Shown: piece by piece, positions 24,866 to 33,020 of the stretch
Numbering within the stretch: position 1 is the first letter of the stretch
Layout of the letters: each line of letters opens with the position of its first letter
NCBI GenBank assembly: GCA_036654375.1
Contig: JAVVSD010000001.1
Span: forward strand, 310,001-374,000
Direction: 5' to 3'
Length of the DNA: 64,000 bases
Source of the DNA: RZYX01 sp036654375
GTDB lineage: Bacteria; Bacillota; Clostridia; Oscillospirales; Acutalibacteraceae
Position numbers and translations under genes: made by a program
The notes under the pieces: model-generated
The model's database searches: none
What the model was told of the DNA's origin: nothing
Seen by the model: the letters and a program-made list of their open reading frames with translations, nothing else

Positions 24866-25555
24866 TTACTTTCTTATGATATTTTTGCAAATATTAATTC
24901 GCCATTTTACTTTTGTTGATAACTTTGCTTTCCCGCCTGTTACATTATTTCCATGAATACGATATAAAATAAGCGGTTTATCTATTATTTTAACTTTATA
25001 TTTCTTTTGTGCTATTAGCCCAATCCACTGGTCATGCATCGGCAGATTCGCTGGAAACGGAAGAATATCTGACTTAAGCTCCGACCTAAATGCCATACAA
25101 CAACCCATATATGAATTTTTGATAATATTTTTTATGAGTCCTGGTTTTGTCCTGTTCTTTTCAAAAACAGAGTTGCAAGTTGGGTTAAGCTCTGCATCTG
25201 TCACAATAGCATCATGCAGCACAAGGTCTGCTCCGCCTTCTATTTCCCTCATAACATAAAGGACTTTATCATCAACCCACACATCGTCCTGGTCACACAA
25301 AAATATTACATCACCAGTTGCGTGACTTATTGCATTTTCAAAGTTTTTTATTACTCCTTGTGAAGGTCCTTCGATATATTTTATCCTTGAATCTGACTCT
25401 GCAATTTGCTTTACAAGACTGGACATTGGCGAGTTTGGATTGTCGTCTGAAACGATTATTTCATCGTCCATTCTTATTTGACTTAAAATTGAATTTATCT
25501 GCTGTTCTATATACTTTTCCCCATTATAGGCAGCAAGTGCCACAGAAATTTTCAA
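24866..25555 (-). CDS. GT2-family glycosyltransferase, first gene of the teichoic-acid operon
   Basis: The GT-A protein has SVALAAYNGEKYIEQQINSI, DDEIIVSDDNP, FLCDQDDVWVDDK (the DxD-type metal site), and a MHDQWIGLIA motif. I start at a TTG at 25555 (about 229 residues) with GGGGGT nine nucleotides upstream. The in-frame TTG at 25609 lies inside the promoter, between its -35 and -10, and cannot be transcribed from it. The family resembles rhamnan or teichoic-acid sugar transferases; the sugar is unknown. Confidence 0.85.
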   Translation of the reverse strand: MKISVALAAYNGEKYIEQQINSILSQIRMDDEIIVSDDNPNSPMSSLVKQIAESDSRIKYIEGPSQGVIKNFENAISHATGDVIFLCDQDDVWVDDKVLYVMREIEGGADLVLHDAIVTDAELNPTCNSVFEKNRTKPGLIKNIIKNSYMGCCMAFRSELKSDILPFPANLPMHDQWIGLIAQKKYKVKIIDKPLILYRIHGNNVTGGKAKLSTKVKWRINICKNIIRK

Positions 25556-25589
25556 TTTCTTGTAACCCCCATTTTTTATATGTTGGTAT

Positions 25590-25618
25590 ATTATACTATT
25601 AAAGCCCAATTTTTACAA
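25590..25618 (-). promoter_or_regulatory. Sigma-A promoter of the teichoic-acid operon
   Basis: TTGTAA (25613-25618), 17 bp, TATAAT (25590-25595) on the minus strand. Same hexamers and spacing as the capsule promoter at 5070-5098. Confidence 0.82.
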
Positions 25619-25728
25619 GTTTTCACTGCCCCACAATATATTTATATTTTTTATTATCTGTTTGTATTACTGTATTATTTAATAGCAAGTTTTTGTTTTT
25701 ATTTTTGTGTATTAAACACGCAATAAGC

Positions 25729-25753
25729 AAAAAGCCACCGAAAAATCGATGGC
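25729..25753 (-). terminator. Terminator of the HAD phosphatase gene
   Basis: Minus-strand GCCATCG/CGGTGGC stem with one mismatch, loop ATTTTT, followed by TTTTT. Confidence 0.75.
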
Positions 25754-25765
25754 AAAATCAACAAT

Positions 25766-26416
25766 TTATTTTAATATGTTTGATACCATTGTTGGTGTGT
25801 CAACTATTATTGTTGCACCATTTTCTTTAAGAAAGTTTGGCTCACGAAATCCCCATGAAACACTTATACAATCAAGCCCTGAATTTTTGGCGGTTTGAAT
25901 GTCAACCTCGGAATCGCCTATATAAACTGATTCCTCCTCTGTGCTGTCGAGCATTGCAAGAGCCGTCTGAACAGTATCTGGTGCAGGTTTTTTCCTTATT
26001 CCTTCTTTTTCTCCTATCGCAACTGAAATGTATTCTGAAAAATAAAGCTTGTTAAGTTCAACAACTGCATCATAGTATTTGTTTGAAACAATTGCAAGCT
26101 TATATCCATTTTCAGCAAGGTCCTTTATAAGTTCCAAAGTACCCTCATATGGTTTGGTCTGGTCATTACAATGCTGTGAATAATGCTCCTTGAACGCTTC
26201 AAACACCTGCTCAAATTGCGGATTTTGCAATCCTTGTGGGACTGCAAGCTCTATCAGACGAAGAACTCCATTGCCAACAAATGCTCTTATTTCGTCCATC
26301 GTTCTCTGTGGCATACCAAACCTTTCAAGTGCATAATTAACACTGAACCGCAAATCATCAAGAGTGTTTAGCAATGTTCCGTCAAGGTCAAAAATTACTG
26401 TTGTGTACTTCTTCAA
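25766..26416 (-). CDS. HAD-superfamily phosphatase (phosphoglycolate phosphatase/PpaX type)
   Basis: The protein of about 216 residues has all four HAD motifs: VIFDLDGTLLNT (I), AIVSNK (II), KKPAPDTV (III) and YIGDSEVDIQTAKNSG (IV). A helical cap between I and II places it in subclass I with phosphoglycolate phosphatases and PpaX. The start is best read as TTG at 26416, with AAGGA eight nucleotides upstream; the longer frame to 26515 has no ribosome-binding site and extends beyond the family start. Substrate not determinable. Confidence 0.85.
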   Translation of the reverse strand: MKKYTTVIFDLDGTLLNTLDDLRFSVNYALERFGMPQRTMDEIRAFVGNGVLRLIELAVPQGLQNPQFEQVFEAFKEHYSQHCNDQTKPYEGTLELIKDLAENGYKLAIVSNKYYDAVVELNKLYFSEYISVAIGEKEGIRKKPAPDTVQTALAMLDSTEEESVYIGDSEVDIQTAKNSGLDCISVSWGFREPNFLKENGATIIVDTPTMVSNILK

Positions 26417-26545
26417 AGTTATCATCCTTATATGTTTTAATAGTACTATTTTAGAGGCTTTGGCACAAAAAAACAATATGCCAAAATTTTCTATTTGTAT
26501 TTTGCAATTTGTCAATTTGCTTTATCGGGCAACGGGATGTTTGTT

Positions 26546-26583
26546 CATTTCTTTGCTCGCCAAAGAAACGAACCAAAGAAATG
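26546..26583. repeat. Nested inverted repeat at the scaffold gap
   Basis: CATTTCTTTG (26546-26555) is the exact complement of CAAAGAAATG (26574-26583). Between them CAAAGAAA (26561-26568) can also pair with TTTCTTTG. Short hairpin-forming dispersed elements like this commonly break assemblies. Confidence 0.6.
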
Positions 26584-26683
26584 NNNNNNNNNNNNNNNNN
26601 NNNNNNNNNNNNNNNNNNNNNNNNNNNNNNNNNNNNNNNNNNNNNNNNNNNNNNNNNNNNNNNNNNNNNNNNNNNNNNNNNNN
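26584..26683. other. Scaffold gap (100 N)
   Basis: Exactly 100 Ns, the usual placeholder for a gap of unknown length. Both flanks carry AGAAATG at the junction, so the contigs may actually overlap by seven bases. The flanks from 26430 to 26853 contain no supported gene. Confidence 0.98.
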
Positions 26684-26802
26684 AGAAATGCGACAAGGGT
26701 GAAACCAAAATGTTATCCGCTATTTTGTTTCCCCCTTGACCCCCTTCCTGTGCCTCTGCCAAAATAGGCTTGTTGATTTGCATTTTTATTGAGTTGCAAT
26801 TT

Positions 26803-26840
26803 TAAAAGCAACCCCCACCTTGGTTATAAGATGAGGGTTG
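26803..26840 (-). terminator. Terminator of lysS
   Basis: Minus-strand 13-pair stem CAACCCTCATCTT/AAGGTGGGGGTTG (with G-U pairs), 6-nt loop, followed by CTTTT. The T-run is short. Confidence 0.65.
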
Positions 26841-26853
26841 TAATATTGTTTTG

Positions 26854-28404
26854 TTATTCAGCTGTTTCCTGCTCTTGAGAAGCCTTTGCAATTGGCTTCA
26901 TCGTTGGGAACAGCAACACATCACGAATTGATGCACTGTCTGTCAAAAGCATTGCAAGCCTGTCAATTCCCATGCCCATTCCGCCTGTTGGCGGCATACC
27001 ATATTCGAGTGATTTTACAAAATCATCGTCAAGCATATTTGCCTCGTCATCTCCAGCCTCGCGAAGCTCAAGCTGGTGCTTAAAGCGCTCCATCTGGTCG
27101 ATTGGGTCATTAAGCTCTGAATATGCGTTTGCAAATTCCCTTGATGTTATGAACAGCTCAAAGCGTTCTGTAAGCTGTGGCATATCCGGTTTACGCTTTG
27201 TTAGCGGAGAAACCTCAACAGGATAGTCCATTATGAAGGTTGGCTGAATAAGATGCTCCTCAACCTTCTCCTCAAATGCCTCGTTAAGTATGTCACCCCA
27301 ACTGGCATCTTTTTTGATTTCAAGTCCAAGCTGTTTTGCAACTTCTCTTGCTTTATCATTGTCGCCCATGAACTCTGCAAAGTCAACATTGCTATATTTT
27401 TTTACAGCGTCAACCATTGTAAGTCTTTCAAACTGAGATTCAAGGTCAACCTCAATACCCTGATAGTTTACTTTGAGTGTTCCGCATGCCTGCTGTGCTG
27501 CATTTCTTATGAGAGCTTCTGTAATATCCATCATTCCATAATAGTCTGTGTATGCTTCATACAGCTCAATTGTTGTGAATTCTGGATTATGCTTTACATC
27601 CATTCCCTCATTTCTAAACTGTCTTCCAAGCTCATAAACTCTTTCCATCCCGCCAACGATAAGTCTTTTTAAATAAAGCTCTGGCGCAATACGCATATAC
27701 ATATCAAGGTTGAGTGAATTGTGATGGGTTGTGAATGGTCTTGCTGTTGCTCCTCCTGGAATGGTGTTGAGCATTGGTGTTTCGACTTCTATATATCCAA
27801 TGCTGTCTAAGTACTGACGCATTGATGAAATTATTTTGCTACGCTTAACAAAAGCTTCCTTTACCTCTGGATTTACTATTAAATCGAGATAACGCTGACG
27901 ATAACGAGTGTCTGTATCCTTCAGTCCATGAAACTTTTCAGGCAATGGCAAAAGTGATTTTGACAAAAGCTTTATCTCCAGTGCATGAACAGAGATTTCG
28001 CCCCTGCGTGTGCGGAAAACAAATCCCTTTATCTCAACTATGTCCCCGATATCCCATTTTTTGAACTCGGCATAGCAATCCTCGCCTATGTCGTTAATTC
28101 TTACATAAACCTGCATTCTGCCCGAACGGTCGTGAACATCTATGAAATTTGCCTTACCCATGTCACGCCAAGTCATTATGCGTCCACAAATATAGACTTC
28201 TTTCTGTTCAAGCTCGTCAAAGCGTTCAACAATTTCATTTGCTGTTATGGTTTGCTTTGCAGTTGTTATATTAAACGGGTCATTTCCTGACTCCTGAAGA
28301 GCTTTAAGCTTGTCCACTCTTATCTGACGAAGACTGTTAACATCCTGTTCCTGTTCAACTTCAACATTTTCTTGTGTTGCCTTGGTATTCATATCCTCTG
28401 ACAT
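26854..28404 (-). CDS. lysS: Lysyl-tRNA synthetase, class II
   Basis: The 516-residue protein has an OB-fold anticodon domain (EVYICGRIMTWRDMGKANF) and a class II core: motif 1 around YIEVETPMLNTIPGGATARP, motif 2 RQFRNEGMDVKHNPEFT, and motif 3 in GGMGMGIDRLAML. It charges tRNA-Lys. GGGG seven nucleotides upstream supports the start. The 5' end is only 24 nt behind a terminator-like hairpin after greA, so expression may depend on read-through. Confidence 0.98.
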   Translation of the reverse strand: MSEDMNTKATQENVEVEQEQDVNSLRQIRVDKLKALQESGNDPFNITTAKQTITANEIVERFDELEQKEVYICGRIMTWRDMGKANFIDVHDRSGRMQVYVRINDIGEDCYAEFKKWDIGDIVEIKGFVFRTRRGEISVHALEIKLLSKSLLPLPEKFHGLKDTDTRYRQRYLDLIVNPEVKEAFVKRSKIISSMRQYLDSIGYIEVETPMLNTIPGGATARPFTTHHNSLNLDMYMRIAPELYLKRLIVGGMERVYELGRQFRNEGMDVKHNPEFTTIELYEAYTDYYGMMDITEALIRNAAQQACGTLKVNYQGIEVDLESQFERLTMVDAVKKYSNVDFAEFMGDNDKAREVAKQLGLEIKKDASWGDILNEAFEEKVEEHLIQPTFIMDYPVEVSPLTKRKPDMPQLTERFELFITSREFANAYSELNDPIDQMERFKHQLELREAGDDEANMLDDDFVKSLEYGMPPTGGMGMGIDRLAMLLTDSASIRDVLLFPTMKPIAKASQEQETAE

Positions 28405-28427
28405 ACTGGCACCCCTTTACATTAATT

Positions 28428-28459
28428 AAAAAAAATACGGGCTGAAAAATCTCAGCCCG
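28428..28459 (-). terminator. Terminator between greA and lysS
   Basis: Minus-strand CGGGCTGA/TCAGCCCG perfect 8-bp stem, 6-nt loop, then a long T-run. It ends 24 nt before the lysS start codon. Confidence 0.85.
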
Positions 28460-28469
28460 CACACTAAAC

Positions 28470-28943
28470 TCACTTTGATATTTCAATAATCTCAAACAAA
28501 AGCTTTCCTGCGGGAACTTCAACCTCTACCGTATCGCCTACGGTGTGACCAAGCAAAGCTTTGCCAACTGGCGCCTCATCGGAAATTTTTCCTTTTTCCG
28601 GGTCAGCCTGTGCAAAACCGACAATCTGATAACTCATTATATCGTTGTACTCGATATCCTTAACCTTTATCTTTGAGCCGATATTGACAATATCGGTGTT
28701 AAGAGCATCTTCATCAAGTATTTTAACATTTTGAAGCATTGCCTCAATTTCGTTTATACGCGACTCCAGCTTTCCCTGCTCACTCTTTGCCTCGTCGTAC
28801 TCGCTGTTTTCAGAAAGGTCTCCGAAAGACAACGCAACTTTTATTTTTTCCGCGACATCTTTTCTGCCGACGGTTTTAAGTTGTTCAAGCTCCACCTGCA
28901 ATTCACTTAGTCCTGCACTTGTCAGTAAAATTTCCTGAGCCAT
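28470..28943 (-). CDS. greA: Transcription elongation factor GreA
   Basis: From the ATG at 28943 the protein is 157 residues, the usual length. The N-terminal coiled coil carries LSFGDLSENSEYDEAKSEQG, whose acidic D-x-x-E-N-x-E tip enters the RNA polymerase secondary channel to stimulate transcript cleavage. The C-terminal FKBP-like domain has EAPVGKALLGHTVGDTVEV. AAGGA eight nucleotides upstream selects this start over the ATG three codons earlier. Confidence 0.97.
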   Translation of the reverse strand: MAQEILLTSAGLSELQVELEQLKTVGRKDVAEKIKVALSFGDLSENSEYDEAKSEQGKLESRINEIEAMLQNVKILDEDALNTDIVNIGSKIKVKDIEYNDIMSYQIVGFAQADPEKGKISDEAPVGKALLGHTVGDTVEVEVPAGKLLFEIIEISK

Positions 28944-28983
28944 AAATCTCATCCTTTCAATTAGGTGACACTATACCCGTACT

Positions 28984-29012
28984 ATTATAGAGAAACAAAC
29001 TATCGATGTCAA
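28984..29012 (-). promoter_or_regulatory. Consensus promoter of greA(-lysS)
   Basis: TTGACA (29007-29012), 17 bp, TATAAT (28984-28989) on the minus strand; both hexamers perfect. It starts right after the stop of the upstream unknown gene. Confidence 0.85.
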
Positions 29013-29031
29013 GCATTTATACCGTTTGTTA

Positions 29032-29838
29032 TTATAACGCCAGCGCAATTTTTTGCACATCTTTCTCTTCTCCGCAAAAAAGCATTTTTTCAAAGTTATG
29101 CTCTGCTAAACTTTTGAGCTTGCAGGAGTCAAAAAGCGTACAGGCGAAGTCATGCTCATCTATGCCTGCCGGCAAAAACTCTTTGAACTCTTTTGGCAAT
29201 GAAACCCTATTGCTTAGTGCGGTTTTGGGAGTTAATACTTTACATGCACTTGTTGAAAGCACCAACGCTTCTGTTCCCGTTATCTGTTCAAATGGAGAAA
29301 TTATAATATCGCTTTTTAGTGCAATTCGAAAATCTCTTGAAACCGATATTGATGCTCCCCAATCACACAATATATCCTGTGCAACATCTTCATAGTGATT
29401 TATTTTGTCTGTTATCACTCTTACAACCGCTGCGTGTTTGACCAGATTTTCTATCTGGTCAAGGTAGACACCTGTCTTATCCACCACCGTTATTTTTTGA
29501 TTCTGTGACGGCAAAGCGCTCAGCTTCGATATTTCTATCGCCGTATTAAAAAGCATTTTTGCTGGCAATTCATCTGTAATGTCGATTTGCTTTACATTGC
29601 TGTCAACGGGTGGTGTTAAGCCATTTGGCAAAATCAATTTTCCAGAAAGGCGCCCCAAAATTTGCTCCAACTCACTCCAATTGATTCTTTTTCCTTTTTG
29701 CGTTGTGGATATTACAAAAAATGGTTGTGCACCTGAAATCCTAACTCTTTTAACCTCAATTTTGGATTTAGAAAATGTATTTTTCATTAATGCAAGTATT
29801 CCCTTGTCACTCTGGTTTATTTGCAACACTGCAAACAA
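29032..29838 (-). CDS. Conserved-looking protein of unknown function
   Basis: The 268-residue protein is soluble with no signal peptide. I do not recognise a family. The middle (KITVVDKTGVYLDQIENLV, then VVRVITDKINHYEDVAQDI, then GASISVSRDFRIAL, then DIIISPFEQI) alternates beta strands and helices like a Rossmann fold of a dehydrogenase or MurF-like protein, but the glycine-rich nucleotide loop is missing. Start is a TTG at 29838 with AGGGG seven nucleotides upstream. That ribosome-binding site lies in the 3' arm of a terminator-like hairpin after ricT, so synthesis may be limited by read-through and folding. Confidence 0.65.
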   Translation of the reverse strand: MFAVLQINQSDKGILALMKNTFSKSKIEVKRVRISGAQPFFVISTTQKGKRINWSELEQILGRLSGKLILPNGLTPPVDSNVKQIDITDELPAKMLFNTAIEISKLSALPSQNQKITVVDKTGVYLDQIENLVKHAAVVRVITDKINHYEDVAQDILCDWGASISVSRDFRIALKSDIIISPFEQITGTEALVLSTSACKVLTPKTALSNRVSLPKEFKEFLPAGIDEHDFACTLFDSCKLKSLAEHNFEKMLFCGEEKDVQKIALAL

Positions 29839-29873
29839 AAAAACACCCCTTCATAAATATATTCATAAAGAGG
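29838..29873 (-). terminator. Terminator after ricT that overlaps the next gene's ribosome-binding site
   Basis: Minus-strand CCTCTTTATGAAT pairs with ATTTATGAAGGGG (13 pairs with wobbles), followed by TG and seven T. The GGGG of the 3' arm is the ribosome-binding site, and the T-run runs into the TTG start of the downstream gene. Confidence 0.65.
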
Positions 29874-29887
29874 TTGTTGTATTAAAA

Positions 29888-30757
29888 TTAATTTCCTTCA
29901 ATAGACTTAAGAGCCTCAAGTTCTTCCTTAGCAACCCTTATTTGTGCATCTTTAACAACTCTAACCTGTTTCCTGTTAAGAATTATCGGTGCTGCATCAG
30001 GGTTTTTATCAAGCCTTATTTTTAATGTTCCTGTTATTATGTTGCTGTCAAGGACAAGACCTTTACCCTCTGATGTTTCAACAATTGCTCCATTTTTAGG
30101 GGTTATTTTCAGCAAATGCTCATATGCTTCCTGCTCATATTTTAGGCAACACATAAGCCTTCCACAGGTTCCGCTAATTTTAACAGGATTAAGTGAAAGC
30201 CCCTGCTCCTTTGCCATTTTTATTGAAACCGGCTGGAACTCGCCAAGAAATGTGTTGCAACAGAATGCCCTTCCACAAATCCCAAGCCCGCCAAGCATTT
30301 TTGACTCATCTCTGACACCAATTTGTCTAAGCTCTATCCTTGTTCTAAAAACGCTTGCAAGGTCTTTTACAAGCTCTCTGAAATCTACTCTTCCATCTGC
30401 TGTGAAGTAGAAAAGGATTTTGCCACCGTCAAATGTGTATTCGACATCAATAAGCTTCATGTCGATATTATGTTTTTCAATCTTTTGCTCACATATTTTA
30501 AAAGCTTCTTTTTCCTTAACTTTGTTTTCTTGTGCAATTTTAAGGTCATCTGGAGTTGTTCTTCTCAACACTGGCTTTAACGGATTAGCTATTTGCTCGT
30601 CCTCAACCAGCTTATTCTCCATTGCGATTTCTCCGCACTCAATACCTCTGGAGGTTTCTACTACTACAGTATCACCTTTTTTGCACTCTATTCCATTCGG
30701 TTCAAAGTAATATACTTTTCCGACTTCTTTAAATCTGACTCCAACTACCTCTGCCAT
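29888..30757 (-). CDS. ricT: PSP1-domain protein RicT (YaaT)
   Basis: The 289-residue protein starts EVVGVRFKEVGKVYYFEPNG and carries the PSP1 C-terminal domain with conserved cysteines in GGLGICGRAFCCNTFLGEF and SGTCGRLMCCLKYEQEAY. In Bacillus RicT forms the Fe-S Ric (Y) complex with YlbF and YmcA, which assists RNase Y processing. GGAGG six nucleotides before 30757 fixes the start; a 17-codon longer frame overlaps holB and is rejected. The holB-ricT order matches the Bacillus yaaQ-yaaR-holB-yaaT region. Confidence 0.94.
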   Translation of the reverse strand: MAEVVGVRFKEVGKVYYFEPNGIECKKGDTVVVETSRGIECGEIAMENKLVEDEQIANPLKPVLRRTTPDDLKIAQENKVKEKEAFKICEQKIEKHNIDMKLIDVEYTFDGGKILFYFTADGRVDFRELVKDLASVFRTRIELRQIGVRDESKMLGGLGICGRAFCCNTFLGEFQPVSIKMAKEQGLSLNPVKISGTCGRLMCCLKYEQEAYEHLLKITPKNGAIVETSEGKGLVLDSNIITGTLKIRLDKNPDAAPIILNRKQVRVVKDAQIRVAKEELEALKSIEGN

Positions 30758-30771
30758 ATATTTCCTCCGTA

Positions 30772-31656
30772 TCATCGGTTTTGTACAGCTTGTATCAGCG
30801 TACTGCATAACCGAGTTATTGTCAAGTTGTTGTTAGCGTGCTGTTGCGACTGAGAAATGATTATTCTGTTAGCTTCTATCAGCTTTATTATCTGTTCTTT
30901 TTCAATGCACCTTGCAATTAATTCCGCACTGCTTTTACTGCTTGAAATACATTTATTCCCACCAGCTGCAAGTACCATCGCATCTCTTAATATAAGCTCT
31001 AAGCTTACAAGACACGCCTGCAAAAGGTCTGCGTTTTTTTCAAACTCTGCTGTAAGCATTAAAAGGTCAAATTCACTTTTTTCTGCCAATGCGGCTGAAA
31101 TTTTCTGTGCAAGCTCCGTTTCCTTGCCTTGTTCTGTCGATTCATTTTGTGCCGATTCTTCAATATTGAAAACTACACAGCGTGAAAGAACTGTTGGCAA
31201 AAGCTCTGTGTGATATTCACAAAGAAGAATGAACGACGCATATTTTGGTGGCTCTTCCAAAACCTTTAGGAGTGCGTTTTGTGCATACGGCTGCATGGTT
31301 TGAGCCTGTTTGATAATATATATTTTTTTGTTTGCCTCGTTTGGCAAAACATATGCATCATCACGCATTTTTCTGATAATTTCGATTGATATTGTCTTTT
31401 TCTTCTCCTCCGCCTCGACCGTTATTATGTCGGGGTGAGAGTCTGCAATTGCTTTTTTACAAGCCACACATTTGCCACATGGCTTTTCATTTTCTTTGCC
31501 TGTGCAAATGATTGCACCTGCAAGTTTTTTTGCAAGTATTTGTCGTTGTTGCTCTGTTCCACCGTCAAGTATTATTGCGTGTGGAATACGGCCACTTTCA
31601 AGTAGCACCGACAGATTATTTAAAAGCTCGGCGTTGTATCCGTCGGCAAAAAACAT
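30772..31656 (-). CDS. holB: DNA polymerase III delta' subunit
   Basis: The 294-residue AAA+ clamp-loader protein has PHAIILDGGTEQQRQ in place of Walker A (GKT lost, usual for delta'), the zinc module PCGKCVACKKA, AQTMQPYAQNALLKVLEEPP (DEAD-box region) and the SRC motif in LPTVLSRCVVF. It belongs to the clamp loader that places beta clamps on DNA. It lies between darA and ricT. Confidence 0.93.
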   Translation of the reverse strand: MFFADGYNAELLNNLSVLLESGRIPHAIILDGGTEQQRQILAKKLAGAIICTGKENEKPCGKCVACKKAIADSHPDIITVEAEEKKKTISIEIIRKMRDDAYVLPNEANKKIYIIKQAQTMQPYAQNALLKVLEEPPKYASFILLCEYHTELLPTVLSRCVVFNIEESAQNESTEQGKETELAQKISAALAEKSEFDLLMLTAEFEKNADLLQACLVSLELILRDAMVLAAGGNKCISSSKSSAELIARCIEKEQIIKLIEANRIIISQSQQHANNNLTITRLCSTLIQAVQNR

Positions 31657-31676
31657 TGGCTTTCCTCCGTTTGCTA

Positions 31677-32003
31677 TTAAAGCTTATAGAACTTGTCCAC
31701 ATCCAGTACAAAGACAGTAGCACCGCCTACAGTTATCTGCGTTGTTTGCTGAATAAATATTTCACTGACAAACGCTGGGTTTGTAATGGCCATATCCACT
31801 GTTCGTTTCTGGCTGTTGCTTTTTATAATATTAAGTGCTTCATCAAGCTTTTCATCGCTCACGCCCATTATCATTGTTGTGTTGCCAGACCTTAAGAATC
31901 CGCCTGTTGTTGCAAGCTTTGTAATGATAAATCCTGCATCCATAAGCCCGTCTGACACTTTGTTTGTGTCATCCTTGTTGACTATTGCTATTAACAGCTT
32001 CAT
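31677..32003 (-). CDS. darA: Cyclic-di-AMP receptor DarA (PII-like, YaaQ)
   Basis: The 108-residue PII-like protein has LLIAIVNKDDTNKVSDGL, TTGGFLRSGNTTMIMGV and a C-terminal GGATVFVLDVDKFYK. The F-L-R-x-G-N-T loop is the c-di-AMP binding region of DarA/PstA. Its effector partner is unknown in the family. The start directly abuts the stop of the upstream membrane protein gene. Confidence 0.95.
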   Translation of the reverse strand: MKLLIAIVNKDDTNKVSDGLMDAGFIITKLATTGGFLRSGNTTMIMGVSDEKLDEALNIIKSNSQKRTVDMAITNPAFVSEIFIQQTTQITVGGATVFVLDVDKFYKL

Positions 32004-32996
32004 TTATTTCACCTCTTCAGGTGTTTCGGGTTCTTGTGGTTCTTGTGGCTCTTGTGGCTCTTCCAGTTCTTCCTCAGTCTGCTCAACAAGCTCGACATCT
32101 GGCTTGCTCATCTGCTCAATTTCAGATTTTGTTGGCATTGTGTCCAGCAAAAGCACTACAATAAATACTGCTACAAAAATGTCTGCAAAGGTTATTGGAA
32201 ATTGTGAGTAAAGGAGCTTGGACTTACCCATTACCATTACAATGGCAGAAGGCACCGCAGTTGTAAATGCAAGAAGTGCTGCACATAAACCTGAAGAAAA
32301 TAAAACTCGCGTGCTTTTTTCGCAATTTACATTTGATGCTATTCTTGCCAAGGACAAGAAGAATATAAGCATGAAAACGAGCATAAGCATTTGCAGCAAA
32401 AGCTCGGATACATTTTTAAAACTAATCGGCTCGATAAATCTCTGTATTATCCTGCAAAGTCCCCATATTATTGGAGATAGTGCAAGTAGTCGGTTTGATT
32501 CATAGAACTTTTTGCCTTTGAAAAAAGATGCTGCTAAAATTGAAAAATAGACTGCTGACAACACTCCAAATAGCGACTGGACTGCCGCTGCCATTCCACC
32601 CGATTTTATAAAATAATCTATTAGGCGAACCTTTGTTGCATCAAAATCGTTGTAAATTTGTGTGAAGGTATCTATCTGGACAACAGCGTCAAAGAGAAGT
32701 GATACTGTGAAAAATGCTATTACTATTCCTAAAAAAACATTTTTCTTTTCCGGCAGTTCAGGACTTGGCATTACTCCACTGAGATAGGAGAAAAGGTACA
32801 ACATTAAACAGGCAACAACAAGCACAGCATAGAGTATGACAATTGAAATGTCATATATTGCAAAGAAACCTGTTGTTGGCTCAATTATATTTACAAGTTG
32901 GTATGTTCTGAGCGGAACTGCAACGAGAGCTGCAACAGCCATTATAAGTAACAATGAGCTTGGAGCAAGATTTTTAACTCGTCCGTTTATCTTCAT
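32004..32996 (-). CDS. Polytopic membrane protein of unknown function with an acidic Pro/Glu tail
   Basis: The 330-residue protein has seven or eight hydrophobic spans (for example SLLLIMAVAALVAVPL, VFLGIVIAFFTVSLLF, LMLVFMLIFFLSLARI, ADIFVAVFIVVLLLD). The cytoplasmic tail of about 45 residues ends in tandem Q-E-P triplets encoded by a 9-bp repeat near 32030-32065. No enzyme motif is seen. It is translationally adjacent to darA, a c-di-AMP receptor, which makes a regulatory or transport link tempting but unproven. Confidence 0.7.
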   Translation of the reverse strand: MKINGRVKNLAPSSLLLIMAVAALVAVPLRTYQLVNIIEPTTGFFAIYDISIVILYAVLVVACLMLYLFSYLSGVMPSPELPEKKNVFLGIVIAFFTVSLLFDAVVQIDTFTQIYNDFDATKVRLIDYFIKSGGMAAAVQSLFGVLSAVYFSILAASFFKGKKFYESNRLLALSPIIWGLCRIIQRFIEPISFKNVSELLLQMLMLVFMLIFFLSLARIASNVNCEKSTRVLFSSGLCAALLAFTTAVPSAIVMVMGKSKLLYSQFPITFADIFVAVFIVVLLLDTMPTKSEIEQMSKPDVELVEQTEEELEEPQEPQEPQEPETPEEVK

Positions 32997-33020
32997 TTAA
33001 ATCACCGTTTCTTTGAAAAG

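Noticed and set aside
32030..32065. 9-bp repeat as a regulatory element
   Set aside because: It encodes the Q-E-P triplets of the membrane protein tail, so it is explained as low-complexity coding sequence.
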